NCBI GenBank assembly: GCA_028285345.1
Contig: JANQPT010000003.1
Span: forward strand, 62,001 to 126,000
Length of the DNA: 64,000 bases
Source: Planctomycetales bacterium
GTDB lineage: Bacteria; Planctomycetota; Planctomycetia; Planctomycetales; Planctomycetaceae
Direction: 5' to 3'
Below the pieces are notes generated by a model. It saw only the letters and a program-made list of their open reading frames with translations, made no database searches and had not been told where the DNA came from. A program made the translations under genes and the position numbers. Shown here piece by piece: positions 53,069-61,543 of the stretch (position 1 is the stretch's first letter; every line of letters starts with the position of its first letter).

Positions 53069-53264
53069 CCATTGTTTTCCATTTTGTGTGGGATAGCCAT
53101 CGAGGTTTCGAAGTCCGTAGGATGCGCTTCGAGCGGGGCGGTTCTGTATTCTCCTTCGCTTGTTCTGTTTGACGGGGGGGTAAAAAGTACGACCATCCTG
53201 TTGCCAGTCTGTTGGGATGAGCCATTAGGCTTAGTCTGTCATTGTGCGGCCGAATCCACCCTGT

Positions 53265-54458
53265 CTAGTAGCGGGCCGGCATTATTTTCGGTGTCACTCC
53301 CAGCCGGCCAAACTCCGCGATGACCGCCGACTCGACGGCGGGTATGTGCGCCGCGGTTGTCAGGATCGCGTCGTGAATCGTGACGATTGGGATCGACGGC
53401 TCGGCCAGCAGCGATCCAGCCGCGCCGTCGATCATGAGTCGTGACTCCAGCTGCTGGCAGTCGCGGGCCAGGTTCTGGTAACAGTCCCTTTTGGCGTCAA
53501 TGATGAAATCCGCCAGCGCCGACCATTCGGTCGCCACCAAGTCGAACATCGGCATTCGCCTGGTGGTGGCGACGTCGGCGAACAGCATGACCAGAAACTG
53601 CCGCTTCACGTCCTTCCGGCTCAACGGCCGGTCTGCTCCGTATCGGTGCCAGCGATCGGCCGGGATGCAATCACGCAACGTCAGCTGGCCACGGCAACGC
53701 TCCTGCAGGTGCTCGTACAGTTTGCCGCGCTCACACAGTTCGATGTAGTTCGTGATGTTTTGATCGGTCAAAAATGCGCGGCATATGGAATAGGTGGAAT
53801 TTGTTGTATCTGTTTTGGTTGTGGGTTGGGTGTCGGGTTGTGGGTTGTGTCTGTTGTTGTGCGTGGCCAGCAGGCCCAATATGAGAGGTTGGCAGTTCGC
53901 TACGTCGATCTCGAACAGTTGTTGTCCGTTTACGGTCAATTGACTCCGCACCGCTCGCTTCAAACCCGTGAATGTGGAGTGAAACCGGCCGTACTGGCAG
54001 CGTGTCGCGTAAAACGATCCGGCGCGGATTTGGGCCGCGCAGAATCCGTCCCAACCGCTCGCCGTCCCCGTCAGTCGAACCCGCTTGAATTGATCCACCA
54101 GCAATCGCCCAACGGAATCCGTTTCGTCGATACGAATTCTCGAAGCTGTGGAACGAGTACGGGGCAGGGTGTACGGTCGAGTTTTCGGCCGCCGGTAACG
54201 TTTCGCGAGCCGGTAGCTTTTCGGGAATCGCCCCACCGAGTAGCGGTCATTCGTTTCGACGTAACCGGCTGCGGTTGCCTCCCGGATGGTCGCCTTGTAG
54301 CGCGAACCCAGGATTTTCCGCCATTGCTGCCAGTGAATCGGAATCCAGAATCCGGCCCGCCGTTCCTTCGTCGTCGCCGTGGCCGCCATTAGCTCGGCCA
54401 GCAAGATAGCCATTTTGTCATTCGTCGGGCGAGTCCCGCGTGGTATGTCGAGGTTCAT
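53265..54458 (-). CDS. Family-A-polymerase-like palm protein of the element
   Basis: A 397-residue protein. I read three polymerase-A-type motifs in order: motif A FEIDVANCQPLILGLLA (about 181-197), motif B SRKDVKRQFLVMLFADV (about 277-295, Arg...Lys pattern) and motif C VTIHDAIL (about 356-363, as HDE/HDS in DNA polymerase I). No exonuclease domain precedes it, and the N-terminal 150 residues are basic and HTH-like. A minimal polymerase or primase for replication of the element is the best guess. The start at 54458 lies 19 bases after the previous gene. The assignment is by motif only. Confidence 0.55.
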   Translation of the reverse strand: MNLDIPRGTRPTNDKMAILLAELMAATATTKERRAGFWIPIHWQQWRKILGSRYKATIREATAAGYVETNDRYSVGRFPKSYRLAKRYRRPKTRPYTLPRTRSTASRIRIDETDSVGRLLVDQFKRVRLTGTASGWDGFCAAQIRAGSFYATRCQYGRFHSTFTGLKRAVRSQLTVNGQQLFEIDVANCQPLILGLLATHNNRHNPQPDTQPTTKTDTTNSTYSICRAFLTDQNITNYIELCERGKLYEHLQERCRGQLTLRDCIPADRWHRYGADRPLSRKDVKRQFLVMLFADVATTRRMPMFDLVATEWSALADFIIDAKRDCYQNLARDCQQLESRLMIDGAAGSLLAEPSIPIVTIHDAILTTAAHIPAVESAVIAEFGRLGVTPKIMPARY

Positions 54459-54467
54459 GGCATTCGT

Positions 54468-54490
54468 CCGAGTTCGACTAGTCCAACTCT
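54468..54490. repeat. 23-bp direct repeat, copy 1
   Basis: CCGAGTTCGACTAG followed by TCCAACTCT covers the end and stop codon of the ParB/Spo11-like gene. A second copy at 62831-62853 differs by one base. Confidence 0.7.
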
Positions 54491-55983
54491 GGGTCGCCAG
54501 CGATCGCGTCCCGCACAATTTGACGGCGGACGGAGATTGCTGCGTTATCTTCGTCTTGCAGTTGAACCTCCGCGTTGTAGTTGTCGATGTTGATGTTTGC
54601 GCGAATTGCCTTATCCAGCATCGACTGCAAGATCTGCGGACTCACTGCCTCAAGCTCATAGCAATCTTCGCGACCATGCCGTGCGATAAACTTGGGCGTC
54701 ACCGAGGACTCCTTGCACACCAGACCGGGTTTCTCTGACAGCCCATATTCGTCGGCTTGCGCGTGAGTGAAGGCGACGCGAATCGCCTGTACCTCGGTGA
54801 TGCCAAACTCGTCGCGCAAACTGTGAGCCGTGGTTTCGGCGATCATGTCGCCTGCCGGGTCGCAGTCTGAAAGAACGAACAGAACGAGCTTGCGTTTGCC
54901 CGATGAATGGAACTGTTTGGCGATTTGATACCGTGCATCGATTCCAGAATTGCCCCGCAGGATTACGGTTGGAATCGTGTACTTCGCAGCCACCTTATCG
55001 ACGAAAGACTTAATCGTCAGCTTCTCGGCAACAATCACATAGTGATTGTCCTGCGATTGCATCAAGTCTCGCGCAAATCCTACCAGCAGATTGCGGACTT
55101 CTGACTCGAAGAACTCAGCAGCGTTCGCATATGTCGTCCAATTGGTAGCAGGACGTGTTTCGTCGATGATGCGATGCCAGGGGACTTCACCCGTCAGCCG
55201 CAACCGCGTTAGCATCCGGCTCAGAGCTGCGACCGATTCTTTGTCCTTTCCGGGTGCGCCGTAAATGAATCCATCCTTGCGTGTACTTGTGCGGACGTTC
55301 AACGGCGGCAACAATCGATAGTGGATTGCCCGCTCGTTGACGTTGAGTCCCTTCAAGTCGCCTTCGTTCAGGATGTATAGGATTGCGTCCGCAAAATCTC
55401 GACTCACCTTCGTGATACGGGACCGTCGCTTCTTGGTCGCCGGGATGTCGATTGTGTCGCTGGTCACGTCGAACGATTCAACGAGCGAGTCAACGACTTG
55501 CCCCGCCGTTTCGACGACCGCAACGTCAATCATATTCTCACGGATAAGTTCATCAAGCGTCTTCTGGCGTCCCGTGTTATGCTCACGCAGGATGGCCACC
55601 CATTCATCCTGCGTTTGATCGGATCGTATCTCGTTAAGAACAATGATCGGAACTTGCGACAGTCCCACTTCCATCGCTGCGGCGAGTCGCTGATGGCCGC
55701 TGATGATGTATCCGTCACGGGATACCAGCAACGGCGCTTTCACATCCTCAACACGGATACCTTCAACAAGGCGTCGAAAATCCGCGTCGGCGGTGCTGCG
55801 CCGCCGATAGACGAGATTGTTTTCGGGCGACGGGATCAGTTCCTCGCACTTCACAGTTTGCAGGCCGACTTTGAAAACGTCCGCTTGCTTCCGTCGTTTA
55901 CCATTCGCGGATACACTGCGTTTGTAACTGTCTTTCGCCCCTTTTCGGACGCCACGCCTGGGGGCTTTTTTCCTCTTGCTCAT
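54478..55983 (-). CDS. ParB-like / Spo11-TopoVI-A-like (Toprim) fusion
   Basis: A 501-residue protein with two parts. The N-terminal ParB/Srx-type domain (about 30-140) has ISGHQRLAAAMEVG and REHNTGRQKTLDE. The C-terminal part resembles the TopoVI-A/Spo11 core: a winged helix with NERAIHYRLLPP near residue 220, where the Tyr corresponds to the catalytic Tyr of RDIFY motifs, a GEVPWHRIIDETRP block, and a Toprim domain with the Glu in VIVAEKLTIKS (about 315) and SDCDPAGDMIAE (about 371). Basic N-terminal tail. The start follows AAAGGGGAC. It may cut or partition element DNA. Confidence 0.65.
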   Translation of the reverse strand: MSKRKKAPRRGVRKGAKDSYKRSVSANGKRRKQADVFKVGLQTVKCEELIPSPENNLVYRRRSTADADFRRLVEGIRVEDVKAPLLVSRDGYIISGHQRLAAAMEVGLSQVPIIVLNEIRSDQTQDEWVAILREHNTGRQKTLDELIRENMIDVAVVETAGQVVDSLVESFDVTSDTIDIPATKKRRSRITKVSRDFADAILYILNEGDLKGLNVNERAIHYRLLPPLNVRTSTRKDGFIYGAPGKDKESVAALSRMLTRLRLTGEVPWHRIIDETRPATNWTTYANAAEFFESEVRNLLVGFARDLMQSQDNHYVIVAEKLTIKSFVDKVAAKYTIPTVILRGNSGIDARYQIAKQFHSSGKRKLVLFVLSDCDPAGDMIAETTAHSLRDEFGITEVQAIRVAFTHAQADEYGLSEKPGLVCKESSVTPKFIARHGREDCYELEAVSPQILQSMLDKAIRANINIDNYNAEVQLQDEDNAAISVRRQIVRDAIAGDPELD

Positions 55984-56276
55984 TGGTCGTCCCCTTTCTC
56001 GGCTTCCGCTTGCCGGCTCAGCCAGGCTTGCAGATCGGCCACGGGGTACAGCACCGTTTGCCGCTTGCCGTGTCCGATCCGAAGGCAGGGGATCGGGCCG
56101 CGTGGGGCCGTCTGTCCCCACAGGGTCCGGGCGCTAATGCCCAAGGCCTTTGCCGCTTCGGCGGGCCTCAATGCCAGGCGTCTCGTGGCCGTCGTCAGAT
56201 CGGGGGTTTCACTCACATTTACTCGTGCCACTTCGTGGTGCCGAAGGGCCAGAGGTACAATGGACTGCCTTGCCAT
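55980..56276 (-). CDS. AlpA/MerR-type helix-turn-helix protein
   Basis: A 98-residue DNA-binding protein of the excisionase type: LRPAEAAKALGISARTLWGQT is the HTH, and RIGHGKRQTVLYPVADLQAWLSRQ the wing and specificity helix. It overlaps the start of the ParB/Spo11-like gene (ATGA), so it may regulate it or help excision. GGAG precedes the ATG at 56276. Confidence 0.8.
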   Translation of the reverse strand: MARQSIVPLALRHHEVARVNVSETPDLTTATRRLALRPAEAAKALGISARTLWGQTAPRGPIPCLRIGHGKRQTVLYPVADLQAWLSRQAEAEKGDDQ

Positions 56277-56370
56277 CGTTGATTGCTCCAAAAGGTGGCT
56301 CGCCGCGAAATGCGGCTTACATACCCCTAATCCCTCGACGGCAACCAGAATCGGCAACTTGCAGCGCATG

Positions 56371-56402
56371 AAAAAAGCCGCAGGGCTTTGCACCGTGCGG
56401 CT
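56371..56402 (-). terminator. Intrinsic terminator between the 327-residue gene and the HTH gene
   Basis: On the minus strand, AGCCGCA (56402-56396) and TGCGGCT (56382-56376) form a 7-bp stem with a 13-base loop, followed by a run of T (complement of A at 56371-56376). It would end transcripts coming from the upstream unknown gene. Confidence 0.7.
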
Positions 56403-56456
56403 AAGAATTGTCGAATGTTTTCGAGCGTGGCAACCTACCGGCAACCAGTTGCCGGT

Positions 56457-57440
56457 TTACTCATCATCGCCCGCTTGTCGGTCCCGCTCATATGTCTTGC
56501 CTCGTTGGCGGAGACGGTCTCCTCGCTGGGCAATCTCCTCATCCTGTCGCCCCTTGCGTTTCTGCTTGTACCAACTTGTCTTCTGAATGGCGGCCTTACT
56601 GACACCAAAAGCGTTGCCCAACTTCTCGCCGGATACCGTTGGCGGAATCGGCATCAATTCGTCGATCTTCCATAGCTTCTCATCGACGGTCAGATCGCTA
56701 TTGAGAACAATGCTCGCCTTTTCAAGTCGCTCGTCAGCCAGTCCATTCGTGTAGATGTTCAGCAGACGAACTGCCGCAGAGGCACCTCCAGCCGCGTCTT
56801 GATCCCCCGATTGTTCCACGTTGTGACCGACCACCGCACCCGAAGGTTCGACCGCCGGGGCGCCGCCCTTCTTTGAGTCCTTCAACCATCTACGGACCGC
56901 ATCGGCTTCGTTATCGGTCAACGCGCTGGCCGCCCGCATCAATACCAAGTACGCCCCGCCCTCACCCCGCATCCATTCCGTGAAGGCCACTAGGTCTTGG
57001 TTATCCTCCGGTAAGGGCCACGGCAGAACCTTGTCGCCGCTCAGGTCGAACACGTCATGCACGGCACTCAAGGCCGCCCACTTCTCGGCCGGAGACCGCG
57101 GGCGATGGGATGGAGGAAGGGGTAGCTCGGGGAACTCGGGTTGCCAAGTCCATGCCGCGTCTCTTGCCTGTCTTAGTTCCTGGTCTTCGGGCAAGTTATC
57201 CGCGATCAGGCTCAGCGTCCAATCCTCGGGGTAGTGGAGAGATTGCCGGACCCGCGCAAACGTCTCTTGCTGCTTGGCCCCTGCGGTGTTCACCTTAGCC
57301 ACCCAACCCGATGCCCATTCCCGGACAAATCCCTGCACAATCTCCAGTCTTTCGCGGTCCCAAATAGCCGCATGAATCTCATTGGCCAGCGGGGACCAGA
57401 CCGGGTGATGGCCACAAGCGAAGGGGAGAATACTCGACAT
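56457..57440 (-). CDS. Unknown element protein (327 residues)
   Basis: I do not recognise this protein. The N-terminal third is Trp-rich and helical (FVREWASGWVAKVN), the middle is acidic and Pro-rich, and the C-terminal 80 residues (VDEKLWKIDELMPIPPTVSGEKLGNAFGVSKAAIQKTSWYKQKRKG) look like a helix-turn-helix followed by a basic arginine-rich tail. This suggests a DNA-binding accessory of the element. It is followed by a terminator. The 57441-57677 gap upstream of it holds no gene I can support. Confidence 0.5.
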   Translation of the reverse strand: MSSILPFACGHHPVWSPLANEIHAAIWDRERLEIVQGFVREWASGWVAKVNTAGAKQQETFARVRQSLHYPEDWTLSLIADNLPEDQELRQARDAAWTWQPEFPELPLPPSHRPRSPAEKWAALSAVHDVFDLSGDKVLPWPLPEDNQDLVAFTEWMRGEGGAYLVLMRAASALTDNEADAVRRWLKDSKKGGAPAVEPSGAVVGHNVEQSGDQDAAGGASAAVRLLNIYTNGLADERLEKASIVLNSDLTVDEKLWKIDELMPIPPTVSGEKLGNAFGVSKAAIQKTSWYKQKRKGRQDEEIAQRGDRLRQRGKTYERDRQAGDDE

Positions 57441-57677
57441 GCTGCACCTGCCTTTCTCTTGGTCGGGCCGATCTGGGCGGCGGCTTTGAAAGGCAGGTCA
57501 AAGTAACCGCCACCCGGATCGCTTGGCTGCCGGTTTGCAACCCGGCCGGCCGTCCCGAACACCTACAATTCTCGCGAAGAAACGGTCACCCGCAAGTGCG
57601 TTCAGTCAATCGCTCGCTAACATGAGAGTCTTCCATCGCGAACAGAAGGCCATTGAGTTCCACCGCCGATTTGCCGC

Positions 57678-58469
57678 CTAGCGAAGCATGTCAAAATACA
57701 CGATCGTTGGCATGTACCCTCTGGTCATCCCCCCGGGCATGAAGTCCATTCCCTTCGCCCGACGTTCCCAGTAGAGGGCATCTGGATGCTTGTGGTCCTT
57801 GTGCCAACCCCGGTAAGTAAAGCACAGCCCCCACGGCGCCGCAGGGTTTTTCGGCTCAATTGCCAGAAAATCCTTGTACTCTTGTATCGCGAGTTCGTAC
57901 TGGTCGCCGTCGCGATAAGCCCAAGCGAGTGCCAGCTTGATCGGCACATGAAGCGAATTGGTCGTGGGCAGCGTGGTCAGCGATGACACGGGCGAAAGCG
58001 AATCACGGATCAGATAGTCATCCAAGTTTGCCTTTTCTTCCAGCTTCAAAGCTTCCTCAAGAGGCTTCCAAGCATCTCTTACATTAGCCCCATAAAGCAT
58101 TGCGACGCCCAGGTTGTACTGTGCACTAAAGTCCTCGGGATCAAGAGCCGCAGCCGTCTTGAAGTAGCCGATCTTCTCCTCGTTGGACTCTGCACACAGC
58201 CCACGTATGACGTAAGCTGGGGCGTTAGTCGGGTCCAGTTGTATCACTCTCTTGCACAAATCCCTCGGAGCATCCCAAGACCGTTGAGAATCATCAAAAC
58301 GGAGAGCCAAGGCCAGCCGGAGTAAGCTCTCAGTGTTGTTGGGATCATTTGCAACCGCATTGTCGAATGCGGCCTGCGCCTCGCCAAGGTTTCCGATCCT
58401 GAAATGCAAATGTCCGCTCGCAATCCAGTAGCCGGTTCCCCTTCGCTCGCTCGGTATTTGTGCCAGCAT
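57678..58469 (-). pseudogene. TPR-repeat protein, 5' end damaged
   Basis: The frame from ATG 58469 encodes 263 residues with several tetratricopeptide repeats (GNLGEAQAAFDNAVANDPNN, AYVIRGLCAESNEEKIGYFKTAAALDP, ELAIQEYKDFLAIEPKNP). However, the same frame stays open with coding-like sequence for about 67 codons upstream (ENLGLVFRSC, YPVKIAAIWDAIRANKSG) to a TAG at 58671-58673 without any ATG, GTG or TTG. Another frame starts with ATG at 58683 and runs into this region. A frameshift near 58610-58640 would join them, so I call it a damaged gene; a programmed frameshift is possible. Confidence 0.55.
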
Positions 58470-58870
58470 TCTCAGTGCATCGCCTGATTTATTGGCCCGG
58501 ATTGCGTCCCAGATCGCAGCAATCTTGACCGGATAGTCTTCTGTTGTGATCTGTTGATTCTCAGCCCCTACCCGGACGCACGAACGGAATACCAGGCCCA
58601 GATTTTCGGCCGACAGGTTTCTGAAGGTCGGGAAGATCGTCGGGTGTGTCGGGCCGGTGCAGGTTTTGTTCTATGCGCGACATCGCTTTGACGGAGGTCG
58701 GTTGGCTACGTGACGCGAGTTCGACCCTGAACACCTCCTCTCAGATGAGTGCCACAACGCGATAATCGCCGCACCGAAATCTGACCGTAAGGTAAATGTT
58801 GTTAATACGTTACAAACCACATCCCCAATGAAACACATTCAAAATACACATAAAGAACATTGCATTGCAA

Positions 58871-58899
58871 TTGAAGTGTCATCCGATTATCACTATGAT
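58871..58899 (+). promoter_or_regulatory. Promoter of the four-gene HTH/deoxyribosyltransferase/ImmA cassette
   Basis: TTGAAG (58871-58876) and TATGAT (58894-58899) with a 17-base spacer; start predicted near 58906, 39 bases before the first gene. The surrounding 58740-58944 is AT-rich, with an imperfect palindrome TTGTTAATACGTTACAA (58799-58815) that may bind a regulator. No other gene is seen in the gap outside the damaged TPR region. Confidence 0.6.
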
Positions 58900-58944
58900 T
58901 ACCTTCGTAACGCACAAGCCCTCAACAAACCTGGAGAAATTGCA

Positions 58945-59211
58945 ATGCCCGAAAACACCGCCAATAGGTCGGACACGAACAGCCGAGTAGCGTTCGACTT
59001 GGCGCCGGCGATGGCTGACGAAGTCGATCGGATCTTGGCGATCACCGATCTGGGCTCCAAGCCTGAGGTATTCCGACGAGCTTTCACACTGCTGCGGATT
59101 CACGTCGAGGCCGCCGAGAGAGGCCGAGAAGTCTATATGGTGGACCCCGATCGGCCGACCGAGAAATTCATCATCACCTTGCCATTCAATGTCCGCCGTC
59201 GTACGGAGTAG
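58945..59211 (+). CDS. Small ribbon-helix-helix-like protein (cassette gene 1)
   Basis: An 88-residue protein whose core SRVAFDLAPAMADEVDRILAITDLGSKPEVFRRAFTLLRIHVEAAERG fits a ribbon-helix-helix: a strand with alternating residues, then two helices. The tail VDPDRPTEKFIITLPF adds a strand. Likely a DNA-binding regulator or antitoxin-like partner of the cassette. ATG at 58945 follows TGGAGAAA; the frame from 58828 extends through the promoter. Confidence 0.65.
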   Translation: MPENTANRSDTNSRVAFDLAPAMADEVDRILAITDLGSKPEVFRRAFTLLRIHVEAAERGREVYMVDPDRPTEKFIITLPFNVRRRTE

Positions 59212-59215
59212 CGAA

Positions 59216-59557
59216 ATGGCTGCTGACAACGAGCCCGTCGACGTTGAACCGGTCAAGGACAGCGTACGGGCGGTTACCGAGGTCGGGCTCGAAGCGGAAG
59301 ACGTTTACATTCGTCGCGTGAAGGCCGAAGTCACTCGGTCGAAAGCAACAGCGGCCATCTGGGTGACGGTCATCTTAACGATCGGCCTCGTACTTTCTCT
59401 GCCCTGCTACGTTGTCACTGTGCTATGCATCGAGTCAGCCAAGATTGAGGTTGTTGCGAGCGTTTTTGCTGAGTGGTATCGCGTTGTAACGCCCATTTTG
59501 GCAGCAGCAGTTGGGGCTCTGCTTGGCGTCAGTCTATCCTCCTCATCGGAAAAGTAG
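59216..59557 (+). CDS. Two-transmembrane-segment protein (cassette gene 2)
   Basis: A 113-residue protein with an acidic and basic N-terminal cytoplasmic part (about 1-45), then TM1 (ATAAIWVTVILTIGLVLSLPCYVVTV) and TM2 (VVTPILAAAVGALLGVSLS) near the C-terminus. Size and layout recall small membrane effectors of defence systems, but nothing specific can be shown. It starts four bases after gene 1. Confidence 0.6.
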   Translation: MAADNEPVDVEPVKDSVRAVTEVGLEAEDVYIRRVKAEVTRSKATAAIWVTVILTIGLVLSLPCYVVTVLCIESAKIEVVASVFAEWYRVVTPILAAAVGALLGVSLSSSSEK

Positions 59558-59583
59558 GGGGCGCTGGCCATCCTGGTTTCATC

Positions 59584-61530
59584 ATGAAACGAAATGAAGA
59601 TCAATTCGAGCTTGAAAAAGTCTCTGACTACTTCGGTGCTCGACCGACAGTGTACCTCGGTTGCAGCCTAACCTCTCCTGATTTGACGTCGTTACGATCA
59701 AGGCTACTGCAGGAAGCCGCTGAAGTCTTTCAGGATTGCGGATTCGATGTTTACAACCCGGCTGACCACACACCTCCCGGATCACCCCATTTGCCACGCG
59801 AGGTTTACGCGGTCGATCACACCAACGCGATGCGGTGCGATCTCGTTTTCTTCATCCGGCTTCAGCCGTCTCTCGGGATGGGAATGGAGGCCCAAATTGC
59901 CGCCGACATGCTCATTCCGTGGGGCGACGTCAAAATCAAGGACAATTCCTGCCGTCTAACACCCCTCGTATCCGGCTTGCCGAATTGCGGGTTGGGTTTT
60001 CAGGTCCACCTTGAGCAAGCCGATCCAGACGCATTTCCGGGGCGTCTCAGACAGATGCTCCGCGAGCGAATGGTCAAGACCCACGCACGTGAGGCGCGAC
60101 AGGCGCGAATCGCAGCGGGCGGAATTGTTAGGCACATGCGTCTCCGAAGTTGCCTGCGGCGACAGCGGCTGTTGTTGAACTTGACATCCGAGGAACTGGC
60201 TAATCGGACCGGAGTCGCCGCATGGTGGATTGAATGTATTGAACGGGACGAGAAACTGTCCGATTGCGTCACGCTGATTCAACTTGAGCGATTGATGGTG
60301 GAAGCCAGGCTAGCCTTTTCCAAAACCTCCGATGGCCGGCTCGAATTGGTGCCTATCGATCACTTCGATCAAAGCGTGATTGAAGCGGCAGATGAGTTCG
60401 TCGCCTACGTTCATGAGATGATTGCTTCTGGACTCGCTGCCGGAATCACCGACGAAGATTGGTTCCATCGCTGGCGCGATTGGCTTCGTGCACGGAATCT
60501 CGACGGTCCGGTTGTTGCTGGCTCTTCGAACTACAACGAAGTGGACGAACTCGTCAGCTATCTCTCGATGCCGGTGTCGAACGTCGATGAAGAAACAGAG
60601 TGGCAGCTCCGTCAGCTTACCCAAAAAATTGACGGCGCCATCAAGGCGGCCGGACTACCCGTCCAGATCGTACTCCCAAAATTCCAGCGAACGAATCGAG
60701 AGGAGCATGCGACGACGATCTACAACCAGACCGTTTCCTCGATTTGTTCAGCTGACTTCGGAATTGCCCTACTGACTCCTCCAGCCACTGGAGTCGGTGT
60801 CACGGCCCAGTTGTTCGCCAACGCAACACTTCCTTGCATGCTTGTTGCCAAGCAAGGAGCAGCAATTAGCCGAATGCTGCTTGGCGCTCCGTTCGCTCGA
60901 ATTGGTGAAGTGGTTCTGTATGATTCATCTGAGACGGCCGCTGATGCGATCGTTGATACTCTGAAAGTCAATTTCAAATCCTTGAAAGAGGCGGCTGGCC
61001 GAAGGCGCCGAGCGTTGACACACCCGAGCAATCGCAGCTTGGTCGACGCTTTGGAACGATTCCGCGTTTCGCACGGTCTAAGTCACGATGATGCCGTGTC
61101 CGAGTTGGGTAAAGTTCCGTTTCTGCGGGAAGAGTGGTTTCAGGCAATGACCGATAGTGAAGGCCGGACTTCGCAGGTTACGCTCCTTCAACTGGCCCAT
61201 ATCGTTGTAAGTCTCGGATGGCATCTTGACGTCGGTCCAGGCGGTGGTTTAGCTGTGCTGCCTCCATGCAAGATTCATGGAACGGAAGGTGGCGATACAC
61301 CAACGAATGCCGAAGTAAGAGCTGCGGAAGAATCGCTAACGAATTTGCTTGAAGCCCGGAACATCGCCAATAAAAAGCAACTTTTTCCGGTCGAAGATTC
61401 AGTCGTGTTTGAAGGCTGGCGGAAATATTGCCACGAGCTAACAATGGATGCTGGCCGAGCGGAGGAAAGCCGTTTAGTCCGAACAACAAACGAGTGGGTT
61501 ACCGAATTGCTGTCCGATGAAATCCTGTGA
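59584..61530 (+). CDS. Double nucleoside-deoxyribosyltransferase-like / HTH protein (cassette gene 3)
   Basis: A 648-residue protein with a repeated layout. Domain 1 (about 20-130) resembles nucleoside 2-deoxyribosyltransferases: TVYLGCSLTSPD, MRCDLVFFIRLQPSLGMGMEAQIAAD, with Glu in the GxGxE position. An XRE-like HTH follows (about 185-225, RRQRLLLNLTSEELANRTGVAAWWI). Domain 2 (about 320-430) repeats the fold (VSYLSMPVSNVDEE, SADFGIALLTPPATGVGVTAQLFAN) but has Gln in place of the Glu. A second HTH-like segment lies at about 490-545. It may sense or process nucleotides or NAD-like ligands and bind DNA. Confidence 0.6.
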   Translation: MKRNEDQFELEKVSDYFGARPTVYLGCSLTSPDLTSLRSRLLQEAAEVFQDCGFDVYNPADHTPPGSPHLPREVYAVDHTNAMRCDLVFFIRLQPSLGMGMEAQIAADMLIPWGDVKIKDNSCRLTPLVSGLPNCGLGFQVHLEQADPDAFPGRLRQMLRERMVKTHAREARQARIAAGGIVRHMRLRSCLRRQRLLLNLTSEELANRTGVAAWWIECIERDEKLSDCVTLIQLERLMVEARLAFSKTSDGRLELVPIDHFDQSVIEAADEFVAYVHEMIASGLAAGITDEDWFHRWRDWLRARNLDGPVVAGSSNYNEVDELVSYLSMPVSNVDEETEWQLRQLTQKIDGAIKAAGLPVQIVLPKFQRTNREEHATTIYNQTVSSICSADFGIALLTPPATGVGVTAQLFANATLPCMLVAKQGAAISRMLLGAPFARIGEVVLYDSSETAADAIVDTLKVNFKSLKEAAGRRRRALTHPSNRSLVDALERFRVSHGLSHDDAVSELGKVPFLREEWFQAMTDSEGRTSQVTLLQLAHIVVSLGWHLDVGPGGGLAVLPPCKIHGTEGGDTPTNAEVRAAEESLTNLLEARNIANKKQLFPVEDSVVFEGWRKYCHELTMDAGRAEESRLVRTTNEWVTELLSDEIL

Positions 61531-61543
61531 CGGAGACGCCACA

